Below, piece after piece: positions 44,004 to 52,226 of a DNA stretch of 64,000 nt (within the stretch, counting starts at the first letter, position 1; every line of letters starts with the position of its first letter). The notes under the pieces are model-generated. The model had not been told where the DNA came from. It saw only the letters and a program-made list of their open reading frames with translations, and did not search any database. This DNA comes from Brachybacterium sp. YJGR34 (GTDB taxonomy: Bacteria; Actinomycetota; Actinomycetes; Actinomycetales; Dermabacteraceae), in NCBI RefSeq assembly GCF_003347015.1, contig NZ_PNFB01000007.1, positions 102,647 through 166,646 on the forward strand, read 5' to 3'. Position numbers and translations under genes: made by a program.

Positions 44004-44033
44004 ATGCACCACCCTCCCCGTCGCCGTCGATGA
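44004..44033 (+). CDS. Leader peptide MHHPPRRRR, coupled to the MFS gene
   Basis: Nine sense codons (Met-His-His-Pro-Pro-Arg-Arg-Arg-Arg) and TGA. The ATG sits at the predicted transcription start, and the stop codon overlaps ATG 44030 of the MFS transporter (ATGA). The transporter has no ribosome site of its own, since the bases before it are pyrimidine/CG-rich, so its translation probably depends on ribosomes finishing this ORF. Pro-Pro followed by four Arg codons (CGT CGC CGT CGA, the last uncommon in GC-rich genes) is a plausible place for ribosome pausing. A regulatory role is inference; no homologue is known to me. Confidence 0.6.
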   Translation: MHHPPRRRR

Positions 44034-45235
44034 GGCCGGGAGAGGCCGTGCCCGGGCACGAGATCGGCTCTCCCGGCTATCGGCGGATGCTCGCCGCGCT
44101 GGTCTGCGCCGGCATCGCCACCTTCGCGCAGATCTACTCGCCGCAGGGCATGCTCCCGCTGATCTCCGCGGACCTCGGGATCGGTCCCGAGCGCGCCGCG
44201 CTGACCGTCTCGGCGGCCACCGCCGGGCTGGCCCTGGCCGTCGTCCCCTGGTCCTTCCTCGGAGATCGCATCGGACGCCTGCGCGCCATGGTGATCGCCG
44301 TCGTCGCCGCCACCTCCCTGGCGCTGATCGCCGCGTGGACGCCCGATGTGGAGCTGATGCTGGGCCTGCGCTTCGTCGAGGGCATGGCGCTGGCCGGGGT
44401 GCCCGCGCTGGCGATGGCGTACCTCTCCGACGAGGTCGACTCCCGCTCGCGCGCGATCGCCGCCGGCTGGTACGTGGCCGGGACCACTGTGGGCGGGCTC
44501 TCCGGGCGCGTGCTCGCGACGCCGATCGCGGACCTCGCGGGCTGGCGCACGGGGATGACGGCGGTGGCGCTGCTCGCGGCGGCGGCGGCCGTCGGGTTCG
44601 TGCTCCTGGCACCCCGCGAGCGACGCTTCGTGCCGTCATCGGCGAACGGCGGGTCCCGCGCCGTGCTGGGGCGGTTCGCGGCGACCCTGCGCGATCCGGG
44701 CCAGCTGGTGCTGTTCGCCACGGCGTTCCTGCTGATGGGCGGCTTCGTCGCGATCTACAACTACCTGTCCTTCCACCTCGCGGCGCCGCCCTACCTGGTC
44801 CCGGCGGGGCTGCTCGGGATGGTGTTCCTCGCCTATCTGGGCGGGACGGTCTCCTCCCCGCTCGCGGGTCGGCTCGCCGTCCGCCACGGCTACCTGCCGG
44901 TCCTGCTCGGGGCGATGGTCGTGATGCTGGTCGGGCTGCTGATGCTCCTCCTGGGACCGCTGGTGTCGGTGCTCGCGGGGCTGCTGGTGATGACGGCGGG
45001 CTTCTTCGCCGCGCACGCGATTGCCAGCGGATGGGCCGGTGCCCGTGCCGAGGGCGCTCGCTCGCAGGCGACCGGCCTGTACAACCTCGCCTACTACCTG
45101 GGCTCGAGCGTGCTGGGCTGGGGCACGGGCCTGATGTACGCGGCGTCGGGGTGGACGGCGACGGTGGCCCTGGTGGGAGCCTTCGTGGTCCTGAGCGGGG
45201 TGCTGACCCTCGTGGTGCTGCGACGCGATCAGTAG
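44030..45235 (+). CDS. MFS transporter, YnfM-like exporter group
   Basis: 401 residues with twelve predicted membrane helices. The loop 2-3 MFS motif is GDRIGRLRAM near residue 83 and GRLAVRHGYLP near 280 is its mirror in the second half. The opening MLAALVCAGIATFAQIYSPQGMLPLISADLGI resembles YnfM-type transporters, which are mostly exporters of small polar compounds or drugs. Translation seems coupled to the leader peptide. Its 3' end overlaps the convergent symporter gene by seven bases. The substrate is unknown. Confidence 0.85.
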   Translation: MRPGEAVPGHEIGSPGYRRMLAALVCAGIATFAQIYSPQGMLPLISADLGIGPERAALTVSAATAGLALAVVPWSFLGDRIGRLRAMVIAVVAATSLALIAAWTPDVELMLGLRFVEGMALAGVPALAMAYLSDEVDSRSRAIAAGWYVAGTTVGGLSGRVLATPIADLAGWRTGMTAVALLAAAAAVGFVLLAPRERRFVPSSANGGSRAVLGRFAATLRDPGQLVLFATAFLLMGGFVAIYNYLSFHLAAPPYLVPAGLLGMVFLAYLGGTVSSPLAGRLAVRHGYLPVLLGAMVVMLVGLLMLLLGPLVSVLAGLLVMTAGFFAAHAIASGWAGARAEGARSQATGLYNLAYYLGSSVLGWGTGLMYAASGWTATVALVGAFVVLSGVLTLVVLRRDQ

Positions 45236-46848
45236 ACGAGGCCGAACACCCACACCGCGAGGGTCAGCGTCGTCGCGGTGATCAGGACGATGCCGAGGAG
45301 GTTCAGCACGATGCCCGCACGCGCCATCTGCGGGATCTGCACGTAGCCGGAGCCGTAGGCGATCGCGTTCGGCGGCGTCGCCACCGGCAGCATGAAGGCG
45401 CAGGTGGCGGCCAGCGCGACCGGGATCGCGAGCAGCATCGGGTCCAGCCCGATGCCGACCGCGACCGCGGTGGCGACGGGCAGGAAGGTCGCCGCGGTGG
45501 CGGTGTTCGAGGTCAGCTCGGTGAGGAAGAGGACGCCGGCCGCGGTGATCGCGACGATCAGCACCATCGGCAGGCCGCCGAGGCCGGCGGTGACCTCGCC
45601 GATCCAGTCGGTCAGGCCCGAGGAGCTGAACTGGGCGCTGAGGGCGAGGCCGCCGCCGAACAGCAGCAGGACGCCCCAGGGCAGCTTCACCGCGGCATCC
45701 CAGTCCAGCAGGCGCACGCCGCGCGCCGCGCCGGCCGGGAGCAGGAACAGCAGCAGGGCCACGGCCATGGCGATGCCGGCATCGCTGATCGGTGCCTCCT
45801 CCGCGCCGAGCAGGTCGGAGACCAGGGGGATGAACACCCAGCTCACGGCGGCCAGCACGAAGATCGCGAGCACCCGCACCTCCCCCGAGGCGATCCGTCC
45901 GAGCCGCCGGCGTTCCCTCCGGATCAGGTCCGCCCCGCCCGGGATCTCCGTGATCTCGGGACGGAACAGCACCTTCGTCAGCAGCAGCCAGGTGATCGCC
46001 AGGAAGACGGCGGCCAGCGGAGCGCCCACCAGCATCCAGCGCCCGAAACCGATCGTGACGCCGAACTCCTGGCTCATGTGCGCGGCGAGCAGCGCGTTGG
46101 GCGGGGTGCCGATGATGGTCGACACCGACCCGATCGAGGCCGCATAGGCGATCCCGAGCATGAGGGCGATGCCGAAGTTCGAGCGCACCGCCGCCGAGGC
46201 GGTGCCCGTCGAGCCGGGGTCCGGGTCGACGCCCTCGCCGGGCTCCTCGCCCTTCGCGGCGGCCTCCTCGAGGCGCAGCGTGTTGACCAGCAGCAGGACC
46301 GAGACCCCGATCGGCAGCATCATCACCGCCGTGGCGGTGTTGGAGACCCACATGGACAGGAAGGCGGTGGCCACCATGAAGCCGAGGACGAGGAGGGAGG
46401 GGCTGGTGCCGATGGCGCCCACGATGGCGAGGGCGATGCGCCGATGCAGGTTCCAGCGCTGCATCGCCAGGGCGAGCATGAATCCGCCCATGAACAGGAA
46501 GATGATGTTGTTGCCGTAGGACGCGCCGACGTCGTCGAAGCCCACCTCGGTGTTGAGCGCGGGGAACACCACCACCGGCACCAGGGCCGTGGCCGGGATG
46601 GGCAGCGCCTCGGTCATCCACCAGGCCGCCATCAGCACCGCGGTGGCGGCGGTGAGACGGGCGCCGTGGGGGACCTCCGCGGGCATGACCAGATAGATCG
46701 CGATGCCGGCGACCAGTCCGAGGACCAGGCCCAGACGGCGGACCAGCACCGTGCGACGGGTCTGCGCCGGCGCCCGCTCGCCCTCGGAGGCGTCGGGGCG
46801 GTCCTGAGGCTCGGCCGGTGCGCCCGGTCGCTCGTGGTCGGACGTCAT
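45229..46848 (-). CDS. SLC13/DASS family anion:sodium symporter
   Basis: 539 residues from ATG 46848 behind GAGAGGGACC. It has about eleven membrane helices. Two SNT signature repeats bind sodium and carboxylate: SNTATAVMMLPIG near residue 150 and TSNTATAATFLPVA near 450. SVSTIIGTPPNALLAAH near 235 and VATPPNAIAYGSGYVQIPQM near 495 complete the family pattern. Substrates are usually C4-dicarboxylates or related anions. A TAGGCT -10 lies on the minus strand at 46897-46892, giving a leader of about 40 bases. No neighbour narrows the substrate. Confidence 0.9.
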   Translation of the reverse strand: MTSDHERPGAPAEPQDRPDASEGERAPAQTRRTVLVRRLGLVLGLVAGIAIYLVMPAEVPHGARLTAATAVLMAAWWMTEALPIPATALVPVVVFPALNTEVGFDDVGASYGNNIIFLFMGGFMLALAMQRWNLHRRIALAIVGAIGTSPSLLVLGFMVATAFLSMWVSNTATAVMMLPIGVSVLLLVNTLRLEEAAAKGEEPGEGVDPDPGSTGTASAAVRSNFGIALMLGIAYAASIGSVSTIIGTPPNALLAAHMSQEFGVTIGFGRWMLVGAPLAAVFLAITWLLLTKVLFRPEITEIPGGADLIRRERRRLGRIASGEVRVLAIFVLAAVSWVFIPLVSDLLGAEEAPISDAGIAMAVALLLFLLPAGAARGVRLLDWDAAVKLPWGVLLLFGGGLALSAQFSSSGLTDWIGEVTAGLGGLPMVLIVAITAAGVLFLTELTSNTATAATFLPVATAVAVGIGLDPMLLAIPVALAATCAFMLPVATPPNAIAYGSGYVQIPQMARAGIVLNLLGIVLITATTLTLAVWVFGLVY

Positions 46849-46931
46849 GGCGGTCCCTCTCTGTCGGCGGCGGTGTCGACTGTGGTGAACCAGCCTAGGA
46901 GACCACGGCGCGCGGCGCGCGGACCCTCCGC

Positions 46932-49157
46932 TCAGAAGACGTCCGGCGGGTCGAGCCGCACCCGCAGCGAGCCCCGCGCCTTGCGGGCGCTGCGGGCGGC
47001 GACGCCCGCGCGCAGGGCGGCCGCCAGCTCCCGTGAGCGCGCCGGCTCCAGGCGCACCACGGCCCGGGCACGGCCGGCGGCGGACGGGCCGTCGAGGTCG
47101 ACGGGGCCGAAGACGTCCGTGCCGTCCGGCAGCTCGACCGTCTGGAGGAACTCGCGGCACGCCTCCCGCTCCCCCACGATCTCGGCCACCCTCCGGAAGG
47201 GCGGCAGGTCCAGCTCCCGGCGGTCCTGGAGGACGCGGTCGAGGAAGACCGTGGACCGGTGGGCGACCAGGTCACGGATGGCCGGGAGGGTGGAGGTCCC
47301 CACCACCAGCACCTCACCGCCCTGGTCGGCGCTGCGGACCAGGGCGATCGCATTGCGCCAGCGGCGCACCGCCTCGACATCGGCGTCGAAGGCGGCCCGG
47401 CTGAGCAGCGCGTCGGCGTCCAGCAGCAGGCAGGCGGCGTAGCGCCCGAGAGGGGCCGGCTCGGCGCCGGGGGTGGCCACGACGATCGCGCCGTCGACGA
47501 CCGCCGCGTCCTCGAGCGCGCCGTGCGCCCCGCCGGCGACCTTCAGCGGGGTGTCCGGGAACGCGCGATGGAGCTCCTCGGCCGTACGGGCGGAGCCGAT
47601 GACCAGGGCCCGCACGTGGGTGCGGTCGCACTCGGGACAGCGGTAGCCGTCCTCGCGCCGGCCGCAGACGCGGCAGTGGAGCGGACCGTCCCGGCCGCTC
47701 AGCGAGAGCTGGGCCGAGCAGTGCGAGCACTGCGCCCGGGTGCCGCAGAAGGTGCAGGCGATCGCCGGCACGTAGCCGCTGCGGGGCACCTGCACCAGGA
47801 CGGGGCCGCGCTCGAGGCCGCGACGCAGCACCCGCATCGCCTCCTGCGGCAGGCGGGAGCGTCCGGACGGCCCCTCGCGGTCCCGCAGGTACTGGTCCAT
47901 CGCGACGATGCGGGGGCGCACCGCCGTCACCGGCGCGGGCAGCGGATCCAGACGGGTGAGGTAGCCGGCCTCGGTGAGGGCGCGCAGCGGCACCGACTCG
48001 CTCGCGCCGAGGAACAGCAGGGCGCAGCGCTCCTGGCGGGAACGGCACTGCAGCACGGTGCGCGTGTGCGGGTAGGGGGCGCGGGGCTCCTCGAGGAGGT
48101 CGTCGGCCTCGTCCCAGCAGATCGCGAGCGCGAGATCGCGCACGGGGGCGAAGGCGGCCGAGCGGTTCCCCAGCACCACCCGGGTCGCGCCGCGCAGGAT
48201 GCGGCGGAACGTGCGGTAGCGCTTCTCGGGGCCCTCGGTGCCGCCGAGGACCTCATGGGCGATCCCGCGCTCGTCGAGGAGCGCGCTGAGACGTGCGATG
48301 TCGCGCTGGTCGGGGGCGATCACCATCGCGCCGCGCTCCGGTGCGAGAGCGGCGACGGCGTCGGCGGCGATCTCGGTCCAGGGGTCGGCGGCGTCCAGGG
48401 TCATGGCGGCGCGGGGCACCGGCCCCTCCTCGCCGCCGGCGCGGGCGAGCAGCGCCGCCAGCCCCGGATAGCGTTCCCCGGGGCGGGGGACGTCCGCGGC
48501 GGGTTCGGGAGAGGTCGCGCCCGCTGCCGGCGGCTCCCCCGTCTCGTCGGCGCCCCCGGCGGACGGGGACCGAGCCTCCGGTGCGACGGCGGACTCCGCA
48601 GCGCGGGACTCGGCCTCGCGCTGCTCGGCGGCGCGATCGGCCTTCTCGGCCCGGGCGTGGCGCGGCGGCAGGGCGAGTCGCAGCACGTCGCCGACGGTGC
48701 CCGCGCAGCGTTCGGCGAGGTCCTCGAGGGCACGCATCATGGCGGGGGCGACCACGACATCCTCGGACACGAGCCGGTGCAGCGGCGCGAGGGCGCGATC
48801 GGTCGAGGGCCGCTCGTGGCGGCCGAGCACGATGCCCTCGGTGTCCCGGCCGGAGAACCGCACCCGCACCCGCATCCCGGGTCCCGCCGCGGCCGTCTCC
48901 GGCGTCACGGCGTACTCGAAGGGCCGGTCCAGGTGCGGCAGCACGCCGATCAGGCGCACGCTCGCCACCGGACGCTCCTCGACGACCTCGAAGCCGGCGG
49001 TGGTGCGCAGACCCGAGGCCCGGGCCGCGTCGGGGCGGCCCGGGTCGCCGGGCGCCCGGGCCGGCGGGGAGGGGTCGGGAACGGGCGCGGCGGGAGCCGC
49101 GAACAGGGGCTCCTGGCCGTCGGCCGTCCCCTCTGCCCGGTCTCCCGCCGCGTCCAC
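46932..49157 (-). CDS. priA: Primosomal protein N' (PriA), helicase-inactive actinobacterial form
   Basis: 741 residues from GTG 49157, with a 60-residue Ala/Pro-rich N-terminal extension before the 3'-DNA-binding domain (VRLIGVLPHLDRPFEYAV). The cysteine cluster CTFCGTRAQCSHC ... CRVCGRREDGYRCPEC (residues about 460-510) is the PriA zinc module. However, the Walker A loop is absent: AAMTLDAADPWTEIA stands where GSGKT should be, and motif II reads CWDEADD rather than DEEH. Mycobacterial PriA is also described as lacking helicase residues, so this fits a lineage trait of structural replication restart. FKBP genes precede it. Confidence 0.88.
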   Translation of the reverse strand: MDAAGDRAEGTADGQEPLFAAPAAPVPDPSPPARAPGDPGRPDAARASGLRTTAGFEVVEERPVASVRLIGVLPHLDRPFEYAVTPETAAAGPGMRVRVRFSGRDTEGIVLGRHERPSTDRALAPLHRLVSEDVVVAPAMMRALEDLAERCAGTVGDVLRLALPPRHARAEKADRAAEQREAESRAAESAVAPEARSPSAGGADETGEPPAAGATSPEPAADVPRPGERYPGLAALLARAGGEEGPVPRAAMTLDAADPWTEIAADAVAALAPERGAMVIAPDQRDIARLSALLDERGIAHEVLGGTEGPEKRYRTFRRILRGATRVVLGNRSAAFAPVRDLALAICWDEADDLLEEPRAPYPHTRTVLQCRSRQERCALLFLGASESVPLRALTEAGYLTRLDPLPAPVTAVRPRIVAMDQYLRDREGPSGRSRLPQEAMRVLRRGLERGPVLVQVPRSGYVPAIACTFCGTRAQCSHCSAQLSLSGRDGPLHCRVCGRREDGYRCPECDRTHVRALVIGSARTAEELHRAFPDTPLKVAGGAHGALEDAAVVDGAIVVATPGAEPAPLGRYAACLLLDADALLSRAAFDADVEAVRRWRNAIALVRSADQGGEVLVVGTSTLPAIRDLVAHRSTVFLDRVLQDRRELDLPPFRRVAEIVGEREACREFLQTVELPDGTDVFGPVDLDGPSAAGRARAVVRLEPARSRELAAALRAGVAARSARKARGSLRVRLDPPDVF

Positions 49158-49168
49158 GGCGGAGCTGC

Positions 49169-49549
49169 TCAGCGCTTGTGCACCGCCACGAGGTCGCAGA
49201 CGAAGATCAGCGCCTCGTTCGGGGCGATGACCGGCGGCGCGCCGCGCTCGCCGTAGGCGAGGGAGGCGGGGATCTCCAGACGGCGACGGCCGCCCACCCG
49301 CATGCCCTGGACGCCCTGGTCCCATCCGGTGATGACCTGCCCCACGCCGAGCTGGAAGCGCAGCGGCTCGCCGCGGTCCCAGGAGGCGTCGAACTGCTCG
49401 CCGGTGGAATGGGAGACGCCGAGGTAGTGCACGTCGACGACGTCGCCGCGGCCGGCCTCCTCGCCGTCCCCGACGATCTCGTCGGTGCTGAGCAGCTCGG
49501 TGGGCGCCGGGCCCTCGGGGTGATCGATCTCGGGCTTGCTGCGGTCCAT
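49169..49549 (-). CDS. FKBP-type peptidyl-prolyl isomerase, cytoplasmic
   Basis: 126 residues. It is a single FKBP domain: DVVDVHYLGVSHSTGEQFDASWDRGEPLRFQLGVGQVITGWDQGVQGM, then RRRLEIPASLAYGERGAPPVIAPNEALIFVCDLV contain the Tyr, Phe, Asp, Trp and Ile residues lining the active site. There is no signal peptide. AGGAGGACCC precedes ATG 49549. A single-domain FKBP after pafA is a common actinobacterial arrangement. Confidence 0.93.
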   Translation of the reverse strand: MDRSKPEIDHPEGPAPTELLSTDEIVGDGEEAGRGDVVDVHYLGVSHSTGEQFDASWDRGEPLRFQLGVGQVITGWDQGVQGMRVGGRRRLEIPASLAYGERGAPPVIAPNEALIFVCDLVAVHKR

Positions 49550-49583
49550 GGGTCCTCCTGTGGTGGACGGGTGGGGTCGGGGA

Positions 49584-50528
49584 TCAGTCTGCCGTGTGCG
49601 CGGCGTCGAGGACGTCGATGACGAACACGAGGGTCTCGCCGGCGAGGTCGCCCTGGTCGCCGTAGGCCTCTTCGGGCGGGATGACCAGCATCACCTGGCT
49701 GCCCACCGGGAGGTCCAGCAGGTTCTCGTCCCAGCCGGGGATGACCTGCGAGGCGCCCTGGACGAAGCCGAAGGGGGCGCCGCGCTCCCAGGACGAGTCG
49801 AAGATGGAGCCGTCGGACCACTTCCAGCCCGTGTAGTGCATGGTGAGGTAGTCGCCCTCCCGGGTGGTGTCCCCGGTCCCGACGACGAGCTCCTCGCGGA
49901 CGGTCGAGCCGGGGGCATCGCCCTCGGGGGCGGCGTCCAGCGTCGGCGAGCCGTCCTCGGCGAGGGTCACCGAGGGGTAGGTGCCCGAGGGGCTGCCGGC
50001 CGCGCCCTCCGCGCGCAGCGGGGAGACGATGCGGTCGACGTCGGCGACCTGCAGCAGCGACCTGGCCTGCCCGCCGGTGTCCTGCTGCCAGCCCGCCATG
50101 GCGAAGCGGGAGCCGACGGGCACCGTGGTGAAGAAGCTGAAGGCCTCCTCGCCGACGCCCTCGGCGGTGACCTGGACGCCGCCCGCGGGAGCGCCCTGCC
50201 ACCAGGACTGCAGGGTCTCCCCGGTGCCGGCGTCGATGTACATGCTGCGCCAGATGACGGTGTCCCCCTCGGCGATGACGTCACCGTCGCCGGGCACGAC
50301 GATCTCCGCCTGGGCCGCGTCGATCGCCAGCGGCGGGGTGAACTCGATCGTCGGCTCCGCGGCCAGGTCGTCGCCGATGCTCACGCCGCTCAGCGGATCA
50401 CCGCCGCCACCGCCGTCCGAGGCACCGCTGGTGGCCTCCGGGTCGCTGCCGTCATCGGTGCAGGCGGCGAGCCCGATGGCGGCGGTCGCGGCGAGGGCGG
50501 TGGACAGCAGGGTGCGGCGGCGGATCAC
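49584..50528 (-). CDS. Lipoprotein FKBP-type peptidyl-prolyl isomerase
   Basis: 314 residues from GTG 50528 with AAAGG upstream. The signal peptide starts IRRRTLLSTALAATAAIGLAAC; LAAC is a lipobox with C23 as the lipidated residue, and the Arg pair plus TLL leaves a Tat route possible. A Gly-rich linker leads to two domains: residues about 55-195 resemble a degenerate FKBP fold (VPGDGDVIAEGDTVIWRSMYID ... WQQ), and 215-314 a canonical one (DYLTMHYTGWKWSDGSIFDSSWERGAPFGF ... VIPGWDENLLDLPVG). It should fold proteins outside the membrane. It lies between pafA and the cytoplasmic FKBP. Confidence 0.88.
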   Translation of the reverse strand: MIRRRTLLSTALAATAAIGLAACTDDGSDPEATSGASDGGGGGDPLSGVSIGDDLAAEPTIEFTPPLAIDAAQAEIVVPGDGDVIAEGDTVIWRSMYIDAGTGETLQSWWQGAPAGGVQVTAEGVGEEAFSFFTTVPVGSRFAMAGWQQDTGGQARSLLQVADVDRIVSPLRAEGAAGSPSGTYPSVTLAEDGSPTLDAAPEGDAPGSTVREELVVGTGDTTREGDYLTMHYTGWKWSDGSIFDSSWERGAPFGFVQGASQVIPGWDENLLDLPVGSQVMLVIPPEEAYGDQGDLAGETLVFVIDVLDAAHTAD

Positions 50529-50614
50529 GGAGGGACCTTTCGGATCGTGGGCCCCGGGGCGGGGCAGGGCACCAGGGTACGGGGCCCCTGGTGGGTGATG
50601 GCTGGGGCGCGTTC

Positions 50615-52021
50615 TCAGGCGGGCGGTGCGGGCGCGTCCGGTGCGATGCCCGCGGCACGGATCTCCTCGAGGAGGGCGTCGACCGCCGGGAGGTGCGTGG
50701 CGAAGGGGTCGAGCACCTGCACGGGCATGGCGCCCGGGCGGGTCAGGCGCAGCGTGGTCCAGTCCACGACGTGGTCGACGCCGTGCTCCTGGGCGGCGGC
50801 GACGACCTGGCCGCGGAGGTGGGCGCGGGTCGTGCTCGGTGCGCTCTCGCGGGCTGCCTCGATGCGCTCCTCGGACAGCACGGAGGGCGCCATCCCTCTG
50901 CGCTGCAGGGCAGGGAAGACGCCGGCGCCGGGGTCGATGTCGTGGTAGGCGAGGTCGAGGCGCTCGATCTCCGGTGCCCCGAGGTCGAGGCCGCGGCGCT
51001 CGGCGACCTGCGCGACCAGCCGTTCCTTGATGGCCCAGTCCAGATGCTGCGCCGCCCAGGAGCGGTCGCCCGTGCGCACGGCGTCCAGGGCGCGCTGCCA
51101 GGTCTCGAGCGCGTCCTGCTCGTCCCCCTCGGCGAGCGGGGCGACGTGGTCGAGCCAGCGCTGCTGCACCTCGAGGGCGGTGGTGGTGCCCCCTTCGGCG
51201 GTGGGCAGGGGCGCGCGGCCGGTGAGATCGCGGGAGACGGCACGGATCGCGGCGATGTCGTCGTGCAGGGCGAGCTCGGGCAGCGCGCGGCCCGTCTCGA
51301 TGGCGCGCAGCACGAGGTCCGTGGTCGCGAAGCGCAGGTGCGTGGAGACCTCGCTCATCGTGGAGTCCCCCACGATCACGTGGAGGCGCCGGAAGCGGGT
51401 GGGGTCCCCGTGGGGCTCGTCCCGGGTGTTGATGATCGGCCGGGTGCGCGTGGTGGCCGAGGAGACGGCCTCCCACATGTGGTCGCTGCGCCGGGAGAAG
51501 ACGAACTGCGCCGGGCCGTCCTGCCCGTCCTCGGTGCGTTCCCGCACCACTCCCCCGGCGCCGGTGACGATCTGGCGGGTGACCAGGAACGGCAGCAGGT
51601 AGCGGGGCAGGCGCGTGAACTCGCCGCGACGGTCCACGAGGTAGTTCTCGTGGGAGCCGAAGGCGTTGCCGGCGGAGTCGACGTTGTTCTTGAGCAGGTG
51701 CAGGCGCGCATCCTGCCCCTCGGCGGCCAGACGGTCGTTGGCCTGGGCGGCCAGATCGGCGAAGATCCGCTCCCCGGCGCGATCCTGGGCCACCAGCTCC
51801 CACCAGTCGTCGCATTCGGCGGTGGCGTACTCGGGATGGGAGCCGACGTCGAGATAGAGCCGGGCGGCGTTGCGCAGGAACACGTTCGAGCTGCGCCCCA
51901 TGGCCACCACGGGGCGGAACAGCTCGCGAGCGGCCTGCTCCGGCTCCAGCGCACGGGAGCCGTCGGCCCGCACGCACACCAGGCCGAACTCGGTCTCGAG
52001 CCCTCCGACGCGTCGCTTCAT
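50615..52021 (-). CDS. pafA: Pup ligase PafA
   Basis: 468 residues. PafA joins the C-terminal glutamate of Pup to lysines of target proteins using ATP. The N-terminus VGGLETEFGLVC holds the metal-binding Glu 9 of the glutamine-synthetase-like fold, LYLDVGSHPEYATAECDD near residue 55 contains the catalytic Asp, and LLKNNVDSAGNAFGSHENYLV near 108 and [26 protein letters not shown] near 205 are further PafA/Dop motifs. It lacks the 40-residue Dop loop. It starts four bases after the pup stop codon, the place where prcB and prcA lie in mycobacteria. Confidence 0.97.
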   Translation of the reverse strand: MKRRVGGLETEFGLVCVRADGSRALEPEQAARELFRPVVAMGRSSNVFLRNAARLYLDVGSHPEYATAECDDWWELVAQDRAGERIFADLAAQANDRLAAEGQDARLHLLKNNVDSAGNAFGSHENYLVDRRGEFTRLPRYLLPFLVTRQIVTGAGGVVRERTEDGQDGPAQFVFSRRSDHMWEAVSSATTRTRPIINTRDEPHGDPTRFRRLHVIVGDSTMSEVSTHLRFATTDLVLRAIETGRALPELALHDDIAAIRAVSRDLTGRAPLPTAEGGTTTALEVQQRWLDHVAPLAEGDEQDALETWQRALDAVRTGDRSWAAQHLDWAIKERLVAQVAERRGLDLGAPEIERLDLAYHDIDPGAGVFPALQRRGMAPSVLSEERIEAARESAPSTTRAHLRGQVVAAAQEHGVDHVVDWTTLRLTRPGAMPVQVLDPFATHLPAVDALLEEIRAAGIAPDAPAPPA

Positions 52022-52025
52022 CGCC

Positions 52026-52214
52026 TCACTGGCCGCCCTTCTGGACGAAGGAGCGCACGAAGGTCTCCGCGTTGGACTCGAGCACCGCGTCGATCTCGTC
52101 GAGCAGGTCGTCGGCGGCCTGGGCGGAGGCGAAGGTCTGCCCGCCGGTGACGGTCTCGTCGCCGCTCTCGTCGTCGCCGCCGGGACCGGGGGCGTTCAGG
52201 GACTGCTGGGACAT
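52026..52214 (-). CDS. pup: Prokaryotic ubiquitin-like protein Pup (GGQ form)
   Basis: 62 residues, highly acidic and mostly disordered, with a helical second half (DDLLDEIDAVLESNAETFVRSFVQK) that binds the coiled coils of the ATPase. It ends GGQ, so Dop must deamidate the terminal Gln to Glu before ligation. Only one Lys (in QKGGQ) is present, which limits self-pupylation. AGAAGGAGGACCC precedes ATG 52214. It is flanked by dop and pafA. Confidence 0.97.
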   Translation of the reverse strand: MSQQSLNAPGPGGDDESGDETVTGGQTFASAQAADDLLDEIDAVLESNAETFVRSFVQKGGQ

Positions 52215-52226
52215 GGGTCCTCCTTC

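Noticed and set aside
43996..47442. A 1,148-residue plus-strand frame across the MFS and symporter genes
   Set aside because: Its composition is Arg/Gly/His-rich without motifs, and it is out of frame with the clear MFS protein and antisense to the symporter and priA.
52022..52025. Undetected prcB/prcA between pup and pafA
   Set aside because: Only four bases separate the two genes, so no coding sequence can be there.
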